Positions 21,671 through 31,492 of a stretch of DNA of 64,000 nt are shown here, one piece after another. This DNA comes from Bifidobacterium breve (GTDB taxonomy: Bacteria > Actinomycetota > Acidimicrobiia > Acidimicrobiales > Ilumatobacteraceae): NCBI GenBank assembly GCA_945901725.1, contig CAMDLK010000003.1, positions 1 to 64,000 of the forward strand, in the 5' to 3' direction. The position numbers were made by a program, and so were the translations under genes. Below the pieces are notes generated by a model that had not been told where the DNA came from, searched no databases, and saw only the letters and a list, made by a program, of their open reading frames with translations. Within the stretch, counting starts at the first letter, position 1. Every line of letters starts with the position of its first letter.

Positions 21671-22261
21671 TTAGCTACGAGGATTCAAAAGATCTTCAGC
21701 ATTCTGACGCACTTGCCAGTCTTTGTCTTCAAGCGCGAGTTGTAATGCTGCGTCGACTTCGTCACCTTCGAATGGGGCAAGTGCCAAGATTGCACGACGA
21801 CGTACTGCAGGTTTATCTGAGCATGCCGCAAGAATTGCAGGCAGTCCTCGGGCATCACCGAGTGACCCAAGTGCCGCCGCACATGCCTCGCGAACCACGG
21901 CCTCATCGTGTGATGTAGTTCGATCAATGAGAGTTTCAATCTCAACATCACTTGCGAGCGTACGTTCACCCACACACCAAGCAGCCATTTCTGCCACAAA
22001 TACATCTGAGTCATCGATGCATTGATGAACATCGACCTCCGGAAAAGGAACAGCTAATTCCACCGCCGTCCGTCTGGTTTCAATATGTGAATCCAGAATA
22101 AATGGCGCAAGAATTTCAGCAGTCAAAGTTCCGATGCGAGCAAGAGCACGTAATGCACTGGCGCGAACAGTGCCGTCCTGATGGTGCAATGCCTCGAGAG
22201 CAACTGAAGAATCCCCAGAGAATCCAGCTGCTATGACATCAAATCGAAAATTATCTGACAT
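21671..22261 (-). CDS. HEAT-repeat protein
   Basis: Repeated helical units (VRASALRALARIG, VREACAAALGSLGD, VRRRAILALAPFEG, WQVRQNAEDLL). Confidence 0.8.
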   Translation of the reverse strand: MSDNFRFDVIAAGFSGDSSVALEALHHQDGTVRASALRALARIGTLTAEILAPFILDSHIETRRTAVELAVPFPEVDVHQCIDDSDVFVAEMAAWCVGERTLASDVEIETLIDRTTSHDEAVVREACAAALGSLGDARGLPAILAACSDKPAVRRRAILALAPFEGDEVDAALQLALEDKDWQVRQNAEDLLNPRS

Positions 22262-22267
22262 AGCGGA

Positions 22268-22591
22268 CTAGGCCCGAAGGAGCCCACCCACGAATTCAAA
22301 TGCAATGGTGAACAAGAAACCAAGGATGCAAGCGAGAAGGGCACCAAGGACGATTGCGCCACCAGAAAGACTCGCGAGGGTCTTCCATTTTTGATCGCGT
22401 TCAGGTTCGGCGTAGAGAGGAGTGGGTTTATTGTCAACCCGCACCACCGCAGTACGTCGCGGCGTGGCAGGCTTCATACGGTCGATAAACGCAAGCGCAA
22501 CCAAGGCCAGGGCAATTACCCACACAGCGCGTGCACCAGCACCGGTAGCGGTGATAGCAATCAAAGATGATGAAAGGATTGACGTACTCAT
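22268..22591 (-). CDS. Small membrane protein, unknown function
   Basis: Two predicted TM stretches; inferred start MSTSILSS overlaps the divergent ATG at 22590. Confidence 0.55.
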   Translation of the reverse strand: MSTSILSSSLIAITATGAGARAVWVIALALVALAFIDRMKPATPRRTAVVRVDNKPTPLYAEPERDQKWKTLASLSGGAIVLGALLACILGFLFTIAFEFVGGLLRA

Positions 22592-23741
22592 GAACAACTC
22601 AATTGTACCGCCAGTCCCACCACGCCGTCCCGCACCATTGCGTGGACTGGTATTCGCCCTGCCACTGATTACTTTGTCGTGGCTTGTGTTGTTCGGCATA
22701 GTTGTAATGGCAGCTGTACGTATTCAACGATTTGAAGTGGCACCTGGGGAAGCCATGACTGTGGCACCGCGTATTGAGTTTGCGAAATCATCGACAGGAG
22801 CAAAAGTTCCAGAACGATTCCGAACAACAAATGGGATCAAATTTGTGACTGCATTTGGTGGCCAGTTATCAATCCTCGACAGTGTTCTTGGGTGGATTGA
22901 CCCATACGTGCAAGTCAACACGTATGAAGAACAATTCGGGAAAAGTAATCCAAGCACTTCGCGACGTCTGGGGTTTCAGGCAATGATCAGCGCAAAACAG
23001 ATTGCCGAGTATGTTGCAATGAAGAAACTTGGACTTGACGTAAAACTTGTGATCGGTCGAGTAGTCATCGAAGAATTGGTTTGTGACGGTGCGCCGAAGA
23101 AAAACGCGGCGTGCACAAACCTCGAAGTGGGGGAGACCATTACTCACTTTGATGGAGTTGCGACCCCTACGTTGACTGACCTTGCAGAGCAGATGAAGGG
23201 CCGTGTTGTTGGCGACACAGTTGAACTCACAGTCATTCCCTATAAGGCAGGCGCAACAGTTCCGGACATAACGAAGGCTGAAAAGCGCACCGTGCAGTTA
23301 ATGGCAAATGCCGATGATCCGACTCGTCCGATTATTGGCTTTGTTCCCGCAGACACTCGGACGGTGTCTTTGCCTTTTGAAGTCAAAATCTCAACCGCAG
23401 ATATTGGCGGTCCATCGGCCGGACTGGCTTTTGCCCTCGCATTGCTTGATGAACTCACAAGCGGCAATCTGATGGGCACGTCTCAAGTAGTTGCTACAGG
23501 AACAATCAGCAATGACGGTTCTGTTGGGGCGATTGGCGCTCTCGAACAAAAGGCTGTGGCGGTCAAGGCATCCGGCGCTGACCTTTTCCTCGTTCCATCT
23601 GGCCAATCTGCTGATGAGATGAAGCGAGCACGCACAGCGGCTGGTTCTGGGGTAAAAATCGTGCAAGTTGCAACCCTGGATGAGGCATTACAAGTGCTGC
23701 GTGCCAACGGTGGCAATGCATTGAGTGCAACCACCGCCTAG
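22590..23741 (+). CDS. PDZ-domain Lon-like (YlbL-type) protease
   Basis: N-terminal TM, PDZ region, GPSAGLAFALALLDELT and GTISNDGSVGAIGALEQKAVAVKASGADLFLVP. Confidence 0.9.
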   Translation: MNNSIVPPVPPRRPAPLRGLVFALPLITLSWLVLFGIVVMAAVRIQRFEVAPGEAMTVAPRIEFAKSSTGAKVPERFRTTNGIKFVTAFGGQLSILDSVLGWIDPYVQVNTYEEQFGKSNPSTSRRLGFQAMISAKQIAEYVAMKKLGLDVKLVIGRVVIEELVCDGAPKKNAACTNLEVGETITHFDGVATPTLTDLAEQMKGRVVGDTVELTVIPYKAGATVPDITKAEKRTVQLMANADDPTRPIIGFVPADTRTVSLPFEVKISTADIGGPSAGLAFALALLDELTSGNLMGTSQVVATGTISNDGSVGAIGALEQKAVAVKASGADLFLVPSGQSADEMKRARTAAGSGVKIVQVATLDEALQVLRANGGNALSATTA

Positions 23742-23798
23742 ACAGCCTGTGGATAATGCCACCGTTAGGCACCCTAGGAGTCGTACTGTAGAGGCGTA

Positions 23799-25724
23799 AT
23801 GGCTATCTCTTTCTCCCGACCCGACCCATCATCCCCCGCAGCGGTGGGTTCGGCTGCATTTCCCACCAGTCGCCGTGGGTTTGATCAGGCTGAAGTACGC
23901 GATTTTCTCAAAATGGTGGCTGCCGAGATGGCTCGGCTTCAAGAGCGTGAGCGGTTCCTCGAAAGTGAAATGCGCGCCATGCAAACACGGGGCTTGTCGG
24001 CTCCTGGACGACTTGACGAAGAGACCGTCACCACATTGCTTGGTGAAGAAGCAGCACGCGTTCTGACCGCTGCTCGTGATGCAAGCACTCAAATTCGTGA
24101 CCGCGCTGAAGAGTCCGCAACTCGCCTTGTAAAAGATGCTGCTGAAGATGCAGTGCGCATACGTGAGTCTGCAGTTTTGGAAGCCGCTCGTATTCGCGAA
24201 GACTCTGGCGCAGATGCTGAATCTGAAATTGAAATGGCAAAGCAACAAGGCCGTGACATGGTTAATGAGGCACGCGAGTATCGCGAAAAAGTCTTGTCGG
24301 AACTGTCCCGTCGCCGTGACGCCGCACGTTCACAAATTGAACAACTTCTTCATGGCCGCGATCGTCTGATGAACGCATTTGAACGTGCGCGAATTGCCAG
24401 TGAAGATGTCATCGGCGGACTCACCGAAGCTCATGATGAGCCTGAATTCATTGTTGATTTGTCGCCAACCACTGGTCCTGTGCCAATCATAAATTCTGAA
24501 CATCCGTCTGTGAAAGTTTTTGATCGCGAAGAAGTTGTTGTTGAAGAAGAGCCAGCAGAGGCTGTTACTAATGTTGTTATTTTTGATCATGAAACAGAAG
24601 CAGAAGCAGAAATCATTGCAGAAGAAGTCAGCGTTGAAATAGTCGACGAAGTTCAGATTGTCGATGTTCTTCACCCGGTACATTCTCCAACTGAGATCAC
24701 TCCAATAGTTGAGGACGTTGTTGCGGTAGAACCAACGGAAACATCTCAAACAAATGTGGTGTCACTGTTTGGTCGTGGGCGTCGGTCCGCCGATATGCCC
24801 GAAATCAAAATCGAAAATGAGATCGAAGTTGAAGTCGAAACGCCGGCCAATGAAGTAGTAGTTGCTCCGGCGCGAAAGAAAGATGTTGTCGCTGTCGACG
24901 ATATTTTTGCGAAGTTGCGCGCGGGTAGCACTGCAGACGTGGCTGCAAAAACCACAACAGCGTCAGAAATTGCTACAGACGAAAAGCCAGTCACAAAAAC
25001 TGCAGCACCAAAGGCAGAAAAGAAGGCCAAGGCCAAGCCTGTTGTTGCTGTCGTAGACCCTGCTCGCTTTGAAGAACGTAATGAAGAACTGTCTCCTGTA
25101 GTGGTTGCTATGGCTCGAAAGCTCAAGCGAGTACTTGCTGACGAACAGAACACTGTTCTTGGCCATGTTCGTGCAAAGCGATCATCGCTGGATATTGATG
25201 CAGTGCTTGGAACTGAAGCCGAACACAGTGCGCGATATGCCGAAGCTGTTGCAGAAGACTCCATGGCAGCTGCAAGTGCTGGTGCCAAGTCTGTGAAAGC
25301 AGCCGGTGGTTCTAGCCGTCGTGTTACACAGAAGGCCATTGCCGCTCATGCTGTCTCAGCTATTACCGCAGGTTTAGTTGCAGGGTTCCGTGAAGATGCT
25401 CGTATTGCAATTGGTGAAGCCGAAGGTGATCGCGAAGTTTTACTAGGGCTTATCCGTGATGTGTATCGCAGTTGGAAGACGGAAAGAATCGATTCTCATG
25501 TCGATGACATTGCATGCTCGTCGTACAGCCATGGTGCGTACCTTGCACTAGAGCCGGGTAGCAAGATCACATGGATGGCTGAGCCAGATACCAACTGCTG
25601 CAGCGAATGCGAAGACAATTCGCTCGGTGGCTCAGTTGTTCGTGGGGATGATTTCCCCACCGGTCACAGTCATCCTCCCGCTCATGCGGGCTGCCGATGC
25701 CTTGTTGCCCCCGTTCAGGACTAG
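23799..25724 (+). CDS. DivIVA-like N-terminus, acidic linker, phage Mu F/head-morphogenesis-like C-terminus
   Basis: RRGFDQAEVRDFLKMVAAEMARLQERE (DivIVA-like); C-terminus CCSECEDNSLGGSVVRGDDFPTGHSHPPAHAGCRCLV. Confidence 0.75.
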   Translation: MAISFSRPDPSSPAAVGSAAFPTSRRGFDQAEVRDFLKMVAAEMARLQERERFLESEMRAMQTRGLSAPGRLDEETVTTLLGEEAARVLTAARDASTQIRDRAEESATRLVKDAAEDAVRIRESAVLEAARIREDSGADAESEIEMAKQQGRDMVNEAREYREKVLSELSRRRDAARSQIEQLLHGRDRLMNAFERARIASEDVIGGLTEAHDEPEFIVDLSPTTGPVPIINSEHPSVKVFDREEVVVEEEPAEAVTNVVIFDHETEAEAEIIAEEVSVEIVDEVQIVDVLHPVHSPTEITPIVEDVVAVEPTETSQTNVVSLFGRGRRSADMPEIKIENEIEVEVETPANEVVVAPARKKDVVAVDDIFAKLRAGSTADVAAKTTTASEIATDEKPVTKTAAPKAEKKAKAKPVVAVVDPARFEERNEELSPVVVAMARKLKRVLADEQNTVLGHVRAKRSSLDIDAVLGTEAEHSARYAEAVAEDSMAAASAGAKSVKAAGGSSRRVTQKAIAAHAVSAITAGLVAGFREDARIAIGEAEGDREVLLGLIRDVYRSWKTERIDSHVDDIACSSYSHGAYLALEPGSKITWMAEPDTNCCSECEDNSLGGSVVRGDDFPTGHSHPPAHAGCRCLVAPVQD

Positions 25725-25735
25725 CGTCCTGATGC

Positions 25736-28651
25736 GTGCGTAACTCATCAGACCTTCCTGGCGGCCCTACTGGCCCTGTATTTCGACTTCCTAACCTCGG
25801 CAAGCCATCTCGTGGCCGAATTGTGGTTTCAGTTGTAGTCGGACTCGTCTTGCTGCTTTTGTTTAGTGCAAAGGCGATGTCATCGTTCTACGTGAATGTA
25901 TTGTGGTTCAACAGCGTCGGTCGAAGTGATGTGTACTGGGCGATTCTTCGTAGCAAAGCTGAACTTGTTGGCGTATTTACAGTTGGTTGTTTTCTATTTC
26001 TATGGGTCAACCTTCTTATTGCAGATCGTCTCGCACCACTGACTTTGCCAAATACGCCAGAAGATCAGACAGTGATTCGTATTCGTGAACTGACTGCAAA
26101 GAGCCGTGGCAAACTGCGAATCGCATTAGCTGTATTGATTGGCATCATGCTCGGACTACCAGCATCGAGCCAATGGCAAGAGTGGACAATGTTCCGCAAT
26201 CGTCAAGCTTTCTCAGTCGGGGATCCGTTGTTTAAAGCCAATGTTGGTTTCTGTGTATTCCGTTTGCCATTCGCACAGTTTGTTGTGGCGTGGTCGTTTG
26301 GTGCTCTAGTTCTCGTCACAATTATTACTACTGCATTCCATTTCATCAATGGAAGTATTCGTCCTCAAGATCGTGTCCAACGCGTGACGTCACAAGCCAA
26401 AGTTCATTTGTCGGTGCTTCTTGCCATTGGAACTCTTTTGCGTGCTGCAGATTATTGGTTGTCGAAATACCAACTGACATCCTCTACTCGAAGCGTTGTG
26501 CGTGGTGCGTTGTACACCGATGTGAATGCGCAATTGCCGGCACTGAACTTGATGGTGTTGGTGTCACTCGCAGTAACAGCATTGTTGTTGTGGAACATTC
26601 GCCAGAAGGGTTGGCGCCTGCCGGTTCTTGCAATCGGCCTTTGGGTCGTTGTCGCTTTGGCTGTCGGCACTGTGTACCCAGCAATTATTCAGCGCTTTGT
26701 TGTTCAGCCAAACGTAAGTACTCGAGAGTTGCCGTTTATCCAGCACAACATCGTAGCCACGAAGGCTGCGATGGGAATCGGAAATGTAGCTCGAAAGGAA
26801 ACAACTTTTAGCTCAATCAGTACTGCAGATATCCAAAAGAATGACGCGGCTCTGCGCGATGTGCGCCAGCTTGATCCGACACAAATGCTTGATCGTTTCG
26901 CTCTTGACCAAGGTCTCAAATCGTTCTACACAGTTAATGACCTTGATGTTGATCGCTACTCAATTGATGGGCGCGTGCAGCAAGTTCTCGTTGCGGCTCG
27001 TGAACTAAACCTTGCTGGTGTCCCAAACCGAACATGGGTATCGCGTCACCTTATTTACACGCATGGTTGCGGTGTTATTGCAGCTCCAGCCAGCTTGGCT
27101 ACCGAAGATGGTCGTCCTTCTTATATTGATCTCAAGGTCACAAAGCCTCAGATTTACTTTGGTGATCGCCTTGGTGAATATGCCGTAGTGAAAACTTCTC
27201 AAAAAGAGCAAGCATGTCCTGGTGGAAATCAAACATCCTTTGTTGGCGATGGGGGAATCAAAGTCAACAGCTTTGTTCGCCGTGTTGCCCTTGCAGTGAA
27301 CTTTGGTGAGTTCAACCTTTTCGGTTCAAACCTCATTACGCAAGATTCTCAGATCCTGTTACAGCGTGATGTACGTTCACGCGTAGCAAAGATTGCCCCT
27401 TTCCTTCATCTTGATGCTGACCCGTATGCAGTCGTTGTTGATGGCCAAGTGAAATGGGTAGTCGATGCATTCACTACGACAAATCGCTACCCATATGCGG
27501 AGTCCGCAAATGTTTCGCAACTCACAGCTGGAAGCGGTCTGAACCATTCATTTAATTACGTTCGCAACAGTGTGAAAGCAGTAGTTGATGCATATACAGG
27601 CAACGTAACTCTGTATCTGATGGATACAAAGGATCCGATTGCTCTCATGTGGAACGCTGCATACCCAGACTTGTTCGCAAAGAAGTCAACTGTGCCCGCT
27701 GAATTGTCAGCGCACTTCCGTTACCCAGAAGATTTGTTCCGTGTACAGACAAATATGTTTGGCCGTTACCAATTTGACGATGCAACGTTGTTCTTCAACC
27801 GCGATGCTGCATGGAGCGTTGCTCAGGCTCCTGCTAACGCACCAGAAACTGGCGGCACCGGTGGACTTCTTGGAACAACTGCGACTGGAGTCGCACCAGT
27901 TGATTCAATCAATGCCACCGATTCATCGGTTGAACGTTTCAGCCCCTACTTTTCAATATTCCACGAACCCAATGCGAAGACCGACATTGGTCAGTTCTCA
28001 ATGGTTCGTCCTTTTGTTCCGTTCTCAGCTGATGACAGTCGTAAAGAATTGCGTTCGTTGATGGTGGTGTCTAGCGAGCCAAAGACATACGGAAAAATGA
28101 CGGTGTACGACATTAAGGCGCCACTTCCTGCAGGGCCTGCAACAGTGTCTGCTCAATTCGAAAGTGAACCAGCAATTTCGCAGACGATCACCCCGCTCGA
28201 CCAACGCGGTTCACGCGTAACGTACGGTGATCTGCAACTTGTTCCTGTCGGTAAAGGGCTCGTTTATATTCGTCCGATGTTTGTACAGCCAGATGGCAAT
28301 GACAAACAAGTCTTTGTGCGAAAAATTCTCGGTGGATATGGTGACAGGTCAGTCATTGGTGACAGTTTGACCAGTGTGATTTCTCAGTTGTTCCCCGGAT
28401 TCAATGTGAATCTCGGTGATCGTGTTGGCGGTTCGTCAAGTTCACCAACAACCACGATTGCCGGAAGTCCTGTCACGGTTGCTCCAACAGTTGGTACAAC
28501 ACCAGCGGAGTTGTTACGACAAGCGGAATCGTTGTTTGCACAAGCTGATGCAGCATTGGCGAAATCACCACCAGATTTTGCTACGTACCAATCCAAGTTG
28601 TCTCAGGCACGCGGGCTTGTTCAACAAGCCTTAGCCACAGTCAAGGGCTAG
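25736..28651 (+). CDS. UPF0182 family membrane protein
   Basis: About 970 aa with N-terminal TM block; ALMWNAAYPDLF, HFRYPEDLFRVQTNMFGRYQ; GTG start. Confidence 0.93.
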   Translation: MRNSSDLPGGPTGPVFRLPNLGKPSRGRIVVSVVVGLVLLLLFSAKAMSSFYVNVLWFNSVGRSDVYWAILRSKAELVGVFTVGCFLFLWVNLLIADRLAPLTLPNTPEDQTVIRIRELTAKSRGKLRIALAVLIGIMLGLPASSQWQEWTMFRNRQAFSVGDPLFKANVGFCVFRLPFAQFVVAWSFGALVLVTIITTAFHFINGSIRPQDRVQRVTSQAKVHLSVLLAIGTLLRAADYWLSKYQLTSSTRSVVRGALYTDVNAQLPALNLMVLVSLAVTALLLWNIRQKGWRLPVLAIGLWVVVALAVGTVYPAIIQRFVVQPNVSTRELPFIQHNIVATKAAMGIGNVARKETTFSSISTADIQKNDAALRDVRQLDPTQMLDRFALDQGLKSFYTVNDLDVDRYSIDGRVQQVLVAARELNLAGVPNRTWVSRHLIYTHGCGVIAAPASLATEDGRPSYIDLKVTKPQIYFGDRLGEYAVVKTSQKEQACPGGNQTSFVGDGGIKVNSFVRRVALAVNFGEFNLFGSNLITQDSQILLQRDVRSRVAKIAPFLHLDADPYAVVVDGQVKWVVDAFTTTNRYPYAESANVSQLTAGSGLNHSFNYVRNSVKAVVDAYTGNVTLYLMDTKDPIALMWNAAYPDLFAKKSTVPAELSAHFRYPEDLFRVQTNMFGRYQFDDATLFFNRDAAWSVAQAPANAPETGGTGGLLGTTATGVAPVDSINATDSSVERFSPYFSIFHEPNAKTDIGQFSMVRPFVPFSADDSRKELRSLMVVSSEPKTYGKMTVYDIKAPLPAGPATVSAQFESEPAISQTITPLDQRGSRVTYGDLQLVPVGKGLVYIRPMFVQPDGNDKQVFVRKILGGYGDRSVIGDSLTSVISQLFPGFNVNLGDRVGGSSSSPTTTIAGSPVTVAPTVGTTPAELLRQAESLFAQADAALAKSPPDFATYQSKLSQARGLVQQALATVKG

Positions 28652-28652
28652 T

Positions 28653-29033
28653 TCAGGCGCGTTGGCGCTGTAACAATTTGTTCGCGAGTGCTGCAAGGTC
28701 TTGCCGGAATGTGATTTCATACCGAGCTTGTTCGTTTGCAAGACGCACTTGTGTTGTCTTTAATGCATCCATCATTTCGGCAACGCCAGTGTCTTCTGCG
28801 CGCTTTGATAGTTCTTCAATCTCGGTACCAAGTTCATGTAACTGACGCGATAGTTCAGAGCCCATGCCTGATACTCGAGCTTCAATTCCTGCAAGTCGAT
28901 CCACTGTGGAACGTGCAACTTCCCGTTCAGCTACCAATGCAGCCACCTGTTCGCTCATTTCAGCCCGTAAAGAAGCAATTTCTGCTTGTAATGCCTCTAC
29001 GGCTAGCTGGGTTTTTTTGTTTCGGGCAAGCAT
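28653..29033 (-). CDS. Coiled-coil protein of unknown function
   Basis: Heptad-rich sequence; start set to internal Met MLARNKKTQ because the longer ORF runs across the tRNA. Confidence 0.6.
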   Translation of the reverse strand: MLARNKKTQLAVEALQAEIASLRAEMSEQVAALVAEREVARSTVDRLAGIEARVSGMGSELSRQLHELGTEIEELSKRAEDTGVAEMMDALKTTQVRLANEQARYEITFRQDLAALANKLLQRQRA

Positions 29034-29113
29034 GGTGATTGCACTAATCCTAAGCAATTCGGGTGAAGTTGTGAGTGAGGCACTCGCCTTGTACCGTAAT
29101 GCTTCAACTACAT

Positions 29114-29187
<74 letters not shown>

Positions 29188-29204
29188 CTAATAAAAAAAG
29201 TCTG

Positions 29205-29245
29205 AAATCCCAGCCTCTCCACAGAGGTTGGGATTTTGGTTTTCT
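29205..29245 (+). terminator. Rho-independent terminator after tRNA-fMet
   Basis: AAATCCCAGCCTC-TCCACA-GAGGTTGGGATTT followed by TGGTTTTCT. Confidence 0.8.
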
Positions 29246-29346
29246 AGGGGCCTCTGACATGTGGCAGACCCGTCCGCTTCGGCGACACATTCGTGTGCCT
29301 GTTCTAATGGAAGTCCCATGACGACGACAATGCTGAGAAACGACCG

Positions 29347-30504
29347 ATGACTATTCGCGGAGCAGCCTACGTAGCTGGCATTTACGAACACCCTCGCCGC
29401 GACATCCCAGATCGCACTCTGTTTGAGATCCACACGGAAGTTGCACTTGGCGCATTGGCAGATGCAGGTTTGTCGATGACTGATGTCGACGCGGTGTTCT
29501 GTGATGGCACCGCAGGCTTCGGGCCAATGTCGTTAGTGGAACATTTTGGTTTGAATCCGAGCTATATCGACAGCACTGAAACTGGAGGCTCGTCGTATCT
29601 TGCTCATGTTGGGCATGCTGCTGCAGCCATCGCAGCAGGGAAGTGTTCAGTTGCTCTCATCACGTTGGCGGGCAAACCTCGTACAGGTCGGTCAGTCGTG
29701 GCTTATGCACAAAGCCCCGAGGCCGGATTCGAATCAGGATGGGGTGTTTCTGGTGCCCCCCACACGTACGCACTTGCTGCACAGCGCCATATGTATGAGT
29801 TCGGCACAACATCTGCGCAGTTAGCCGAAATCAAAGTTGCTGCAAGTATTCATGCCCAATACAACCCGAATGCGTTTCTGCCGTATGCAGTCACCGTTGA
29901 AGACGTATTGAATTCGCCGTTAGTGGCTGATCCGTTACATCGTCTTGATTGCTGTGTTGTTACCGACGGCGGCGGCGCCTTGGTTGTGGTGTCTCCTGAA
30001 GTTGCGCGTTCGCTCAATCGCACATCAGCAAAAATTCTTGGCCACGGCGAAGCAATCAAGCACACCAGCAACGGCGGCATTGACCTTACGTATACAGGCG
30101 CGGTGTGGTCTGGGCCACGCGCATTTGCTGAAGCCGGGGTCAGTGTTGCTGACATTAAATATGCTTCGATTTATGACAGCTTCACAATCACGGTTCTGCA
30201 GACAATTGAAGATCTTGGTTTCTGTGAAAAAGGCCAAGGTGGAAAATTCGTGATGGACGGCGGACTCGTTGCGCCATTCGGAAAATTGCCATTCAACACT
30301 GACGGTGGCGGATTGTGCAATAACCATCCATCAAACCGCGGTGGAATAACCAAAGTGATCGAAGCTGTGCGTCAGATGCGTGGGGAAGCACACCCTTCGG
30401 TACAAGTACCGAACTGCCAGATATCGCTTGCGCACGGAACAGGCGGCAGTCTTGGCTCAAAGCACGGTTCCGTCACACTCATTCTTGGACAAGAGGACGC
30501 ATGA
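29347..30504 (+). CDS. Thiolase-fold protein (SCP-x/lipid-transfer-like acetyl-CoA acetyltransferase)
   Basis: GAAYVAGIYEHPRRD, TDGGGALVVVSPE, NTDGGGLCNNHPSNRGG, LAHGTGGSLGSKHGSVTLIL. Confidence 0.88.
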   Translation: MTIRGAAYVAGIYEHPRRDIPDRTLFEIHTEVALGALADAGLSMTDVDAVFCDGTAGFGPMSLVEHFGLNPSYIDSTETGGSSYLAHVGHAAAAIAAGKCSVALITLAGKPRTGRSVVAYAQSPEAGFESGWGVSGAPHTYALAAQRHMYEFGTTSAQLAEIKVAASIHAQYNPNAFLPYAVTVEDVLNSPLVADPLHRLDCCVVTDGGGALVVVSPEVARSLNRTSAKILGHGEAIKHTSNGGIDLTYTGAVWSGPRAFAEAGVSVADIKYASIYDSFTITVLQTIEDLGFCEKGQGGKFVMDGGLVAPFGKLPFNTDGGGLCNNHPSNRGGITKVIEAVRQMRGEAHPSVQVPNCQISLAHGTGGSLGSKHGSVTLILGQEDA

Positions 30505-30911
30505 CCATGTTGCCAGCACCTGCACCCGTTATCAACTCAACGACAGCTGAATTTTGGAAAGCCACTACAGAGGGTCGATTCCTCTTGCAGCGTTGCGATG
30601 CGTGCGACATTGTTCTGTGGTTCCCACGGCGCAATTGCCCGAAGTGCTGGACAGAAGATGTGTCCACATTCGATGCACAGCAGACGGGCACTATTTATAG
30701 TTTCACTGTTGTGCGCAAGGGCAAGGGCGTCTTTCAGGACGCAGGTCCATTTGTTATTGCCTATGTAGAGCTTGCTGATGGTCCACGCATTATGACCAAT
30801 ATTGTCGATTGCGACATTGATTCATTACACATAGGAATGCCCGTAGAGATGGTGTTTCACGACACTGGTGAAGGAAGCGCTTTGTATCGCTTTCGGCCTG
30901 TTTCTCGCTAG
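30501..30911 (+). CDS. DUF35/OB-fold zinc-ribbon acyl-CoA-associated protein
   Basis: LLQRCDACDIVLWFPRRNCPKCWTEDV, GTIYSFTVVRKG; coupled to the thiolase by ATGA. Confidence 0.92.
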   Translation: MTMLPAPAPVINSTTAEFWKATTEGRFLLQRCDACDIVLWFPRRNCPKCWTEDVSTFDAQQTGTIYSFTVVRKGKGVFQDAGPFVIAYVELADGPRIMTNIVDCDIDSLHIGMPVEMVFHDTGEGSALYRFRPVSR

Positions 30912-31483
30912 CGGCTCGCCTCTAACTCATACATCGGAGTGCCATTCAGAGGCACCCATAAGCCAGCACCAACCTGACGGAAATGCCCGGAGAGGTGTTT
31001 GCGGTACCACTGAGCAGAACGGTGATGAACCTGCAAGTCTGTTCCGGATTCGTCGATGATGTTTTCGTAGTCCCACTTAGTCGGAAGTTCGAGATACATC
31101 AGGTGCCGCGTTGCAGCTGCGAGATTATCGAATGCCTGAATGACTGACTGATTGTCGAGGTATTGCAAAACGCTGTGGCACACGACGAGGTCAAATTTTC
31201 CACGAGGACGCCATGTAGCTATGTCGTGTTGCTCATGATTCCAGGTTGTACACGCATGTTCGCTGACATCAATTGAGCGAACAGTTACTTCAGGAAATGA
31301 GTTGTGATACCAGTCGCGCCACATTCCCATGCCAGCACCGACATCAAGAACTGAAGTGATGTTGATTCCCCACCATGCAGCGAGATGGTGAACCGCCGTT
31401 GCGAGATGTGCAATCTTCTCAGCATCGTGCGCACCGTTGTCACCATAAAAACGTTTGTAATACGCAGTATCGAATTTCAACAT
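30908..31483 (-). CDS. Class I SAM-dependent methyltransferase
   Basis: VLDVGAGMGMWRDW, FDLVVCHSVLQYLDN. Confidence 0.85.
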   Translation of the reverse strand: MLKFDTAYYKRFYGDNGAHDAEKIAHLATAVHHLAAWWGINITSVLDVGAGMGMWRDWYHNSFPEVTVRSIDVSEHACTTWNHEQHDIATWRPRGKFDLVVCHSVLQYLDNQSVIQAFDNLAAATRHLMYLELPTKWDYENIIDESGTDLQVHHRSAQWYRKHLSGHFRQVGAGLWVPLNGTPMYELEASR

Positions 31484-31492
31484 GTCGTTACG

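Noticed and set aside
24330-25339. Antisense ORFs opposite the DivIVA-MuF-like gene
   Set aside because: Antisense shadow ORFs of a low-complexity acidic coding region
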